Program-made: the position numbers and the translations under genes
The notes under the pieces: generated by a model
Told to the model about the DNA's origin: nothing
Databases searched by the model: none
Seen by the model: only the letters and a program-made list of their open reading frames with translations
In this document: positions 33,727 through 40,047 of the stretch, piece after piece
How the letters are laid out: each line of letters begins with the position of its first letter
How positions within the stretch are numbered: position 1 is the first letter of the stretch
Assembly (NCBI RefSeq): GCF_947258935.1
Contig: NZ_CAMYKH010000009.1
Coordinates: forward strand, 1-40,047
Length of the DNA stretch: 40,047 bases
Direction: 5' to 3'
Source of the DNA: an uncultured Muriicola sp.
GTDB lineage: Bacteria; Bacteroidota; Bacteroidia; Flavobacteriales; Flavobacteriaceae

Positions 33727-34665
33727 TTATTTAATAAGAATGTCCGCTGCAAAAACTAAAAATGCAGTGAAGACAGAGGCATAAAGGACCATCTCCTTTA
33801 TATTTTTCCGTTTGATCATTTCCACATATTTCCCGAGAAAGACAGCGCCGGGGAAAAATGAAATCAAGACAGGCAGATCTCCCGCCATAAGACTTAAGAT
33901 GATAACCAGAATACTTATTGAGAAATAAATAGAGATCACCCGTAAATTAATGATCCTTCCGAGGCCCAACTTCCCTGATTTGAGAAATACCGCTAAGGCC
34001 GTGATGGCAATAAGTAAGGCGTAAATGATGAGTTTTATGTTTAATTTCCAATCTGCAAACACCTCCTGAATATTGTCTAGTGCAAATTGATAATGTTGCA
34101 GTAAATACCCTTCATTATTTGCCAAAATAAGCACTGCATAGCTTAATAACACAAATACAATGATGCTGACCAGGGGAACCAGCCAATTCTTTAGGTTTTT
34201 GGGTTCATAAATATAGATAGCAATGTAAACCAGGAGCAGAAATAGAATCGTCCAATCATAAAAAAGGCTCGCAACCAGGACCCACAGAGTAGCATCCATG
34301 ATCTTTAACTTTATATTTTTTAAAGATCGAAGGCTTAGAAGCCTTCTGCATGCCAACAACAAGAAAAAACTACAAAAGATGGCATTATTATCGGCAACAG
34401 ATCTTGAGAAGATGAGAATTAAAAGAATAAAATAAAGGGCGACATAAGAATTAGCACTGGTTATTTGATTCCGGTTGACCACAAAATTGATGACCAGTAC
34501 AGAAAATAAAAGGATAAGTAATACCAATGATTGCCACACTAATACAGCTGGCTCAATAGAATTGTTACTGACATAGAAGTATACAAACCAATAGAGGATA
34601 AATATAAATCCAAGGAGTAAAACGTAATTTATTGGTTTTGTTTTGCCAAAAATGCCTGAAATCAT
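33727..34665 (-). CDS. Polytopic membrane protein (DUF6427-like)
   Basis: A 312-residue inner membrane protein with about eight to ten hydrophobic helices from residue 12 to the C terminus, starting MISGIFGKTKPINYVLLLGF. I place it in the DUF6427 family of Flavobacteriaceae from memory. It resembles small EpsG/O-antigen-polymerase-like proteins only in being polytopic; I see no catalytic motif. It precedes DUF4254 and GT9 on the same strand and is divergent from the 73-residue gene. Confidence 0.72.
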   Translation of the reverse strand: MISGIFGKTKPINYVLLLGFIFILYWFVYFYVSNNSIEPAVLVWQSLVLLILLFSVLVINFVVNRNQITSANSYVALYFILLILIFSRSVADNNAIFCSFFLLLACRRLLSLRSLKNIKLKIMDATLWVLVASLFYDWTILFLLLVYIAIYIYEPKNLKNWLVPLVSIIVFVLLSYAVLILANNEGYLLQHYQFALDNIQEVFADWKLNIKLIIYALLIAITALAVFLKSGKLGLGRIINLRVISIYFSISILVIILSLMAGDLPVLISFFPGAVFLGKYVEMIKRKNIKEMVLYASVFTAFLVFAADILIK

Positions 34666-34677
34666 CTCCGGATTTTA

Positions 34678-34685
34678 TATTTTTG
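34678..34685 (+). promoter_or_regulatory. Promoter -7 box for the 73-residue gene
   Basis: TATTTTTG matches TAnnTTTG, 20 bases before ATG 34706, which supports that start over the earlier in-frame codon at 34643. Confidence 0.55.
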
Positions 34686-34705
34686 TGTTCGTAAATATAA
34701 CCAAG

Positions 34706-34927
34706 ATGAACGCATTTTTTTACGGCATAGAAGATTTATTCGTGAATGGCCTTTTCTGGCCTTATGATTTTTTCCGCTTTATGGAAAATTGGTGGACCGC
34801 CAACATTGTAAATTGGATATTTATGATCGCTGGAGTTGTAGCCATGGTCTATTGGCTTTTGCAGCTTAAAAAGTACAATGATAACAATGAAGAGGACAAA
34901 TCTATCACCTCTCATTCTTATTTATAG
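34706..34927 (+). CDS. Small membrane protein (DUF6341-like)
   Basis: A 73-residue protein, [21 protein letters not shown] onward, with an amphipathic aromatic N-terminal half containing [11 protein letters not shown], one clear transmembrane helix (about 30-52) and a charged tail [16 protein letters not shown]. This arrangement is common in Flavobacteriaceae, sometimes mislabelled as a phosphoribosyltransferase; I recall it as DUF6341. The stop codon overlaps that of convergent purD by 6 bases. Function unknown. Confidence 0.72.
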   Translation: MNAFFYGIEDLFVNGLFWPYDFFRFMENWWTANIVNWIFMIAGVVAMVYWLLQLKKYNDNNEEDKSITSHSYL

Positions 34928-36193
34928 GTCAAAGCCAAGATCTTTGCGGTAATACTTCCCTTTAAACGCTATCTTTTCAACATTGCGATACGACTTTTGC
35001 AGGGCTTCAATATGGTCTTTTCCAAAGGAAGTGACGGCAATTACCCGGCCTCCATTGGTTATAATTTTGTTGTCCTTTATGGTTGTTCCCGCATGGAATA
35101 CCAGGGAATCTTTGATGGTTTCCAGTCCACGTATCTCAAATCCCTTTTCATATGCCTCCGGATATCCCCCTGAGACCGTCATTACGGTGGCCGCTGTTCT
35201 CTCATCAATCTCCAGATCCACGGTATCTAATGTTTGTTTTGCTATCGCTTCAAATACCGTTACCAGGTCATTTTTTATTCTCGGCAAGACCACCTCAGTT
35301 TCGGGATCACCTAATCGTACGTTGTATTCTATAACATAAGGGTCTTCTCCTACTTGGATCAATCCGATAAATATGAAGCCCTTATAAGGGATATTGTCTT
35401 TTTGTAAGCCCTGTATCGTTGGGATTATTATCTGTTGACTGACCTTTTCCATAAAAATGGAATCTGCAAAGGGAACTGGCGAAATTGCCCCCATTCCTCC
35501 TGTGTTTAGTCCGGTGTCGCCTTCTCCTATTCGCTTATAGTCTTTTGCAGTAGGAAGAACTTCATAGTGTTTTCCGTCTGTTAAAACAAAACAGCTTAAT
35601 TCGATCCCGGAAAGGAACTCTTCGATCACCACAGTGGTGCTGGCCTTTCCAAATTTGGATTCCAATAGCATCTGTGACAGTTCTGCGCGGGCTTCCTCAA
35701 TATCTTGTAAAATGACTACTCCTTTCCCTGCTGCAAGTCCATCTGCCTTAAGTACGTAGGGTGGTTTTAGGGTATTCAGAAAGGCAAAACCTTCCTCTAC
35801 GGTTTCAGCAGTAAAACTTTGGTATGCCGCCGTAGGGATCCCATGACGTATCATGAATTGCTTTGCAAAATCCTTGCTTCCTTCCAGGGTAGCTGCATGT
35901 TTTTCTGGTCCAATTACCGGAATATCTTTTAGTGTTGGGTCCTTCAGGAAGAAATCATGGATCCCATTAACCAAAGGATCTTCGGGCCCTACTATCACCA
36001 TTTGAATGTTGTTGTATAGTACTGCCGTCTTTACCTCATCAAAATCATTGATGTTTAAATGAAGATTAGTGGCAATAGAGGAGGTACCCGCATTCCCGGG
36101 TGCCACAAAAAGTCGTTGAAGTTTTGGGCTTTGAGTTAATTTCCAGGCGAGTGTGTGTTCGCGACCGCCGGAGCCAAGGAGTAGGATATTCAT
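34922..36193 (-). CDS. purD: Phosphoribosylamine--glycine ligase
   Basis: Second step of de novo purine synthesis: phosphoribosylamine + glycine + ATP to glycinamide ribonucleotide. The 423 residues begin with [16 protein letters not shown], carry the ATP-grasp domain (about 105-295) with [28 protein letters not shown] and the metal-binding [17 protein letters not shown], and the C-terminal AIRC-like part. Length is standard. It is monocistronic by appearance, with an exact -7 box 35 bases upstream. Confidence 0.97.
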   Translation of the reverse strand: MNILLLGSGGREHTLAWKLTQSPKLQRLFVAPGNAGTSSIATNLHLNINDFDEVKTAVLYNNIQMVIVGPEDPLVNGIHDFFLKDPTLKDIPVIGPEKHAATLEGSKDFAKQFMIRHGIPTAAYQSFTAETVEEGFAFLNTLKPPYVLKADGLAAGKGVVILQDIEEARAELSQMLLESKFGKASTTVVIEEFLSGIELSCFVLTDGKHYEVLPTAKDYKRIGEGDTGLNTGGMGAISPVPFADSIFMEKVSQQIIIPTIQGLQKDNIPYKGFIFIGLIQVGEDPYVIEYNVRLGDPETEVVLPRIKNDLVTVFEAIAKQTLDTVDLEIDERTAATVMTVSGGYPEAYEKGFEIRGLETIKDSLVFHAGTTIKDNKIITNGGRVIAVTSFGKDHIEALQKSYRNVEKIAFKGKYYRKDLGFDL

Positions 36194-36228
36194 GCATAAA
36201 AGATTTGGCTAAAAATACAGTAAGAAAA

Positions 36229-36236
36229 CAAAATTA
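36229..36236 (-). promoter_or_regulatory. Promoter -7 box for purD
   Basis: TAATTTTG on the minus strand matches TAnnTTTG, 35 bases before the purD ATG. Confidence 0.45.
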
Positions 36237-36292
36237 ATCCCTTCTATCCCCAAAATATATTTTTCATCCAATCTTTTTGAAGCGGCTTTGTG

Positions 36293-37279
36293 CTATTTCT
36301 TATTATGAAGTGTAAAATCTCTATGTTCTGTTTTCAAAAGATCTGCCTTAGAAAGCTTTTTGAAAAATTCAAATGTCTTACGCATTCCTTCTTCTCTGCC
36401 TACTTCTGGTTCCCAACCTAATATTTCTCTTGCCTTGCTAATATCCGGTTGACGTTGCATTGGATCATCTTTTGGCAGAGGTTTGTAGACTATTTTCTGA
36501 TTGGTACCCGTTAGTTTAATAATTTCTTCTGCGAATTCTTTTATAGTAATTTCATTTGGGTTACCTATGTTAACAGGAAGATTATAATCGCTCATTAATA
36601 ATCTGTAAATTCCTTCTATCTCATCATCTACATAACAAAAGGAGCGGGTTTGAGAACCGTCTCCGAAAACAGTGAGGTCTTCTCCTCGAAGTGCCTGCCC
36701 CATAAAGGCAGGAATAACGCGTCCATCGTTTAATCTCATGCGTGGGCCATATGTATTGAAGATGCGTACAATACGTGTATCAAGGCCGTGAAAACGGTGA
36801 TAGGCCATAGTAATAGACTCCTGGAAGCGTTTGGCCTCATCATATACACCTCTGGGACCAATGGTATTTACATTCCCATAATACTCCTCTGTTTGAGGAT
36901 GAACAAGTGGGTCTCCATAAATTTCAGAAGTAGATGCAATTAATATTCTTGCATTCTTTTCCTTAGCTAACCCCAGAAGATTATGTGTGCCTAATGCTCC
37001 TACTTTAAGCGTCTGAATAGGAATCTTTAAATAATCGATAGGGCTTGCGGGAGATGCAAAATGCAGAATATAATCCAGCTTACCGGGCACATGCACAAAT
37101 TTGCTTACATCGTGATGATAAAACTCAAAATTTTCTAATTTAAATAAATGTTCAATATTCTTAAGGTCGCCCGTAATCAAATTATCCATGGCGATAACAT
37201 AAAAACCCTCTTTGATAAATCGGTCGCACAAATGGGATCCCAAAAAACCCGCGGCTCCTGTAATTAATATTCTTTTCAA
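36293..37279 (-). CDS. UDP-glucuronate decarboxylase (UDP-xylose synthase)
   Basis: Extended SDR enzyme converting UDP-glucuronate to UDP-xylose for surface polysaccharides. The 328 residues have the NAD motif GAAGFLGSH (8-16), HFASPASP (73-80), Ser118/Glu119, and the catalytic Tyr146 and Lys150 in YDEAK; the Arg-rich [14 protein letters not shown] motif follows. The pattern is that of UXS rather than a 4,6-dehydratase. Start is TTG: the upstream frame has only a stop (TAA three codons earlier). It lies 27 bases after ugd, which makes its substrate. Confidence 0.9.
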   Translation of the reverse strand: MKRILITGAAGFLGSHLCDRFIKEGFYVIAMDNLITGDLKNIEHLFKLENFEFYHHDVSKFVHVPGKLDYILHFASPASPIDYLKIPIQTLKVGALGTHNLLGLAKEKNARILIASTSEIYGDPLVHPQTEEYYGNVNTIGPRGVYDEAKRFQESITMAYHRFHGLDTRIVRIFNTYGPRMRLNDGRVIPAFMGQALRGEDLTVFGDGSQTRSFCYVDDEIEGIYRLLMSDYNLPVNIGNPNEITIKEFAEEIIKLTGTNQKIVYKPLPKDDPMQRQPDISKAREILGWEPEVGREEGMRKTFEFFKKLSKADLLKTEHRDFTLHNKK

Positions 37280-37306
37280 AGTGTATTATTTATTTTAATT
37301 ATTTGA

Positions 37307-38608
37307 TTAATTCCGCCCAATAGATTCATAATGAAATCCTTCGGTTATCATCTCTTCTAATTCGTACAAATTTCTGCCATCGAAAATGACCGGTTCTTTT
37401 AATAATTCTTTGACCATTGTAAAATTTGGGTTTCTGAAAACTCCCCATTCTGTACAAATCACAAGCGCATCTGCATCCTCCACAGCACCATACATCCCTG
37501 GCGCAAATGAGATTTTCTCTCCTAACTTTTGTTTCACATTATCCATGGCTTCCGGGTCAAAGGCCGTAATGATAGCTCCTGCTTTTAATAATTCTTCAAT
37601 AATATAGAGCGCAGGGGCTTCTCTTATATCATCAGTTTCCGGTTTAAAAGCTAATCCCCAAATCCCAATACGTTTACCACGAAGGTTGTTTCCAAAAAAC
37701 TTCTTGATTTTAGGAATCAAAATTGTTTTCTGTATTTGATTTACTTCAATTACCGAATTAAGGATCTTAAAATCGTAATGCATGTCCTTTCCGGATTTGT
37801 GTAAAGCCTTAACATCTTTTGGAAAGCAAGACCCTCCATAACCGATGCCTGGAAAAAGAAAGCGTTTTCCAATTCTCGAATCTGTGCCCATCCCCATACG
37901 AACTTTGTCTACATCTGCTCCAACTTTCTCACAAAAATTGGCTATTTCATTCATAAAGGTAATTTTGGTTGCCAAAAAAGCATTAGCCGCATACTTTGTA
38001 AGCTCAGCAGATTTTTCATCCATTATTATTACCGGATTCCCCGACCTCATAAATGGCTTATAGAGTTTCTGCATTAATTTAGTTGCTCTTTCGGAGCTCG
38101 ATCCAACTACAATACGTTCTGGTTTTAAGAAATCATCCACAGCAAAACCTTCTCTGAGAAATTCAGGATTTGAAACTACATCGAACCCACATTTAGCATT
38201 TTTAGCTATCGCGACATGTACTTTTTCCGAAGTCCCCACAGGAACGGTGCTTTTATCTACGATCACCTTATACTCCTTTAAGAGTTTTCCAATCTCATCA
38301 GCCACGCCTAAAACGTATTTTAAATCTGCAGAGCCGTCTTCATCTTCAGGTGTTGGGAGCGCTAAAAATACAATCTCCCCATGATCTAAACCTTCATTTA
38401 AAGAGGTAGTAAATGTTAATCTTCCTGCTTTAATGTTGCGCTCAAACAATACATCCAAATGAGGTTCATAAATGGGTACTTCTCCTTCCTGCATTTTTCG
38501 AACTTTCTGTTCGTCTATATCCACACAAACAACTTCATTTCCAGTTTCCGCCAAACAAGTGCCGGTCACAAGACCAACATATCCAGTGCCAACAACAGAT
38601 ATTTTCAT
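37307..38608 (-). CDS. ugd: UDP-glucose 6-dehydrogenase
   Basis: NAD-dependent four-electron oxidation of UDP-glucose to UDP-glucuronate. The 433 residues have the N-terminal Rossmann motif GTGYVGLVTGTCLA (7-20), PTPEDEDGSADL, NPEFLREG, the catalytic Cys261 in GIGYGGSCFPKD and the C-terminal UDP-binding domain. A GDP-mannose dehydrogenase is the alternative, but pairing with UDP-xylose synthase favours UDP-glucose. It is preceded by the best promoter of the window. Confidence 0.95.
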   Translation of the reverse strand: MKISVVGTGYVGLVTGTCLAETGNEVVCVDIDEQKVRKMQEGEVPIYEPHLDVLFERNIKAGRLTFTTSLNEGLDHGEIVFLALPTPEDEDGSADLKYVLGVADEIGKLLKEYKVIVDKSTVPVGTSEKVHVAIAKNAKCGFDVVSNPEFLREGFAVDDFLKPERIVVGSSSERATKLMQKLYKPFMRSGNPVIIMDEKSAELTKYAANAFLATKITFMNEIANFCEKVGADVDKVRMGMGTDSRIGKRFLFPGIGYGGSCFPKDVKALHKSGKDMHYDFKILNSVIEVNQIQKTILIPKIKKFFGNNLRGKRIGIWGLAFKPETDDIREAPALYIIEELLKAGAIITAFDPEAMDNVKQKLGEKISFAPGMYGAVEDADALVICTEWGVFRNPNFTMVKELLKEPVIFDGRNLYELEEMITEGFHYESIGRN

Positions 38609-38639
38609 AGTTATATTTTCTTAGTCAATTATTAATTTA

Positions 38640-38670
38640 CAAAGATAGACAGTGAGTGCCATACCTACAA
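38640..38670 (-). promoter_or_regulatory. Full Bacteroidota-type promoter for ugd-uxs
   Basis: On the minus strand TTG (38668-38670) is followed after 20 bases by TATCTTTG (38640-38647), matching the -33/-7 consensus TTG-N19-20-TAnnTTTG. It lies 31 bases before the ugd ATG, so ugd and the synthase can be expressed apart from the sugar transferase upstream. Confidence 0.65.
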
Positions 38671-38790
38671 TGTAATCGACCTTTAACCTCAATTCTAGAA
38701 TAGAAACAAATTCGTATGTAAAATCCCATTTTTAAAGGAATTTCCTTAGTTGACCTAGATGTCTCCTGCTTATTGGTAGAAAGTACATCT

Positions 38791-40047
38791 CTAATACGCC
38801 TTTTCTTCCCCTTTCAAAATATTTAATGTGGTTTGTAAAATTATTTTTAAATCTAAAAAAAATGACCAGTTTTCAATATAAAATATATCATATCTAGTTC
38901 TGTTCCTTATTTCATCTGAAGTTTCTATTTCACCCCTATATCCTTTGGACTGAGCCAATCCTGTTATTCCGGGATTTACATAATGCCTAAGCATATATTT
39001 TTGAATTGTTGATCCATATTCTTCATTTTGTCGCCACAAATGTGGTCGCGGTCCTACAATAGACATTTGACCAAATAAAACATTAATAAACTGCGGTACT
39101 TCATCAATACTGGTTTTTCTCAAAAAAGCGCCAAGTTTTGTGATCCTTGGATCATTTTTTGTAGCCGATTTCTCTGTTGAATCATTTACCAACATAGTTC
39201 TAAACTTATAACAACCGAATCCTTCTTCTTTTAATCCTGGTCTGTTCTGGCGGAAAAATACGGGGCCTTTTGAATCAAGAACTATTAATATTCCAATTAA
39301 TGGCATTAACCAAGATAGTATAAATACGAATAGAAGAAGTGAAATTGTAAAATCAAATAATCTTTTATAAAACCGATTAAAAGGGTCATCCAGTGGCAAT
39401 TCTCTGAATGATAAAATCGGTAAATATTCGTAATATTCTAAATTTAGTTTTTTTGTAAATATTTCTTTATTGTCAGGAATGAATTTTAATCCAATTAGAT
39501 TGTTGTCTGCATAGTTAACTAATTCCGATAATTCATTGTTCTTTAAATCTCTAACAGAACAATATATCTCATCTATTTTATTATCAACAATAAATTTAAT
39601 GCAATTATTTATGTCAAAATCTAAAGCCTTCGGGTCAAATTGATTTAATAGTTGGTATCCGTATTCTGTATAACTATTAAATATTTTGATTAATTGATCT
39701 GTCTTTCTATTATTACCTATAACCACCACATAGCTTATGTTGCCTTTTACCTTTGTACGATATTTTTTTAAAAGATAATAGTTAAGAAATTTTAGAAATA
39801 GAACAGAAATACAAATGGATAAAAAGAAAATCCCCAACATAAATCTACTAATGTTAGGTTGTTTAAAAAATCCAATAAATGCATATAAGATTAAAAAGAA
39901 AAACACAAATTGTGTAAACAATTGTTTTAAAATATAGGTGGCTTTGGCAAAACGATAAATTTCATAAAAATTAATTTTTATCGCTATAATAATCCAGGCA
40001 AGAGAAATATAACTATGAAAAAGAAGGGGGAACATAAAAAGCAAAGG
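38791..40047 (-). CDS. Polyprenyl glycosylphosphotransferase (initiating sugar transferase), 5' end outside window
   Basis: Initiating enzyme of exopolysaccharide or capsule synthesis, placing a sugar phosphate on undecaprenyl phosphate. The visible 418 codons cover membrane helices (about 1-80), a Rossmann-like linking region (about 95-200), another helix (about 230-255) and the catalytic bacterial sugar transferase domain (about 220-417) with FRQNRPGLKEEGFGCYKFRTM (in part), SIDEVPQFINVLFGQMSIVGPRPH (in part) and the NPGITGLAQ segment. The frame stays open to the window edge, and the codon at 40042-40044 is an internal TTG, so the first helix or so is missing here. Confidence 0.92.
   Translation of the reverse strand, partial: PLLFMFPLLFHSYISLAWIIIAIKINFYEIYRFAKATYILKQLFTQFVFFFLILYAFIGFFKQPNISRFMLGIFFLSICISVLFLKFLNYYLLKKYRTKVKGNISYVVVIGNNRKTDQLIKIFNSYTEYGYQLLNQFDPKALDFDINNCIKFIVDNKIDEIYCSVRDLKNNELSELVNYADNNLIGLKFIPDNKEIFTKKLNLEYYEYLPILSFRELPLDDPFNRFYKRLFDFTISLLLFVFILSWLMPLIGILIVLDSKGPVFFRQNRPGLKEEGFGCYKFRTMLVNDSTEKSATKNDPRITKLGAFLRKTSIDEVPQFINVLFGQMSIVGPRPHLWRQNEEYGSTIQKYMLRHYVNPGITGLAQSKGYRGEIETSDEIRNRTRYDIFYIENWSFFLDLKIILQTTLNILKGEEKAY

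Noticed and set aside
1-40047. CRISPR arrays, insertion sequences, prophage, tRNA or rRNA genes
   Set aside because: I found no spaced direct repeats, transposase-like products, terminal repeats with target duplications, or tRNA T-loop patterns while reading the window.

Overview
The window is a stretch of ordinary chromosome from a member of the Bacteroidota, almost certainly Flavobacteriaceae and probably marine. The evidence is low-to-moderate GC, repeated TAnnTTTG (-7) promoter boxes, families confined to Bacteroidota (HU-CCDC81/SPOR protein, DUF4254, DUF4292, DUF5687, SprE/PorW), an ATP synthase operon without beta and epsilon, and many small lipoproteins. I see no tRNA, rRNA, CRISPR array, insertion sequence or prophage. 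Family names come from sequence recognition alone; no search was run.

Layout. 1-5.0 kb: trhO (tRNA U34 hydroxylase) on the minus strand, divergent recA, then a small lipoprotein, an ECF sigma factor and an anti-sigma-like protein fused to a beta-barrel-type domain. 5.1-10.6 kb: housekeeping genes in mixed orientation: plsC, trpS, dprA, an HU-like/SPOR membrane protein, an acyl-CoA thioesterase and an aldo/keto reductase. 10.6-16.1 kb: a minus-strand envelope run of lipoprotein, flippase, dut, TPR protein, DUF4292 lipoprotein (LolA/LolB-like by appearance) and an EnvC-like protein with a degenerate LytM domain. 16.2-25.0 kb: a long minus-strand cluster read as sprE (gliding/type IX secretion lipoprotein), bactofilin, AtpZ/I, a four-helix membrane protein, then atpB-E-F-H-A-G, ending in a clear terminator. 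25.1-27.3 kb: an ABC ATPase with its DUF5687 membrane partner. 27.4-28.5 kb: a flavin/2Fe-2S reductase.

28.5-32.1 kb is the most distinctive region. It holds a patatin-like phospholipase, a 477-base gene-free stretch, an arsenosugar gene pair (peroxidase-like protein plus radical SAM ArsS) and a TetR regulator. A perfect 18-base inverted repeat (ACCGACCA-2-TGGTCGGT) lies before tetR. A second palindrome with the same core lies just before the tetR start, and related copies lie between the patatin and arsenosugar genes, so a small regulon is likely.

32.1-36.2 kb: a GT9 glycosyltransferase overlapping DUF4254, a polytopic membrane protein, a 73-residue membrane protein and purD. 36.3-40 kb: the edge of a surface polysaccharide cluster, with UDP-xylose synthase, UDP-glucose dehydrogenase and a sugar-phosphate transferase whose N terminus lies beyond the window.

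Several genes can only start at TTG (sigma factor, flippase, sprE, UDP-xylose synthase), and two promoters sit so close to ATG that the mRNAs may be leaderless. I do not see a clearly undescribed enzyme system. The best leads are the TetR operator set around the arsenosugar genes, the sigma factor/barrel-fused anti-sigma pair, and the bactofilin-SprE-ATP synthase linkage.
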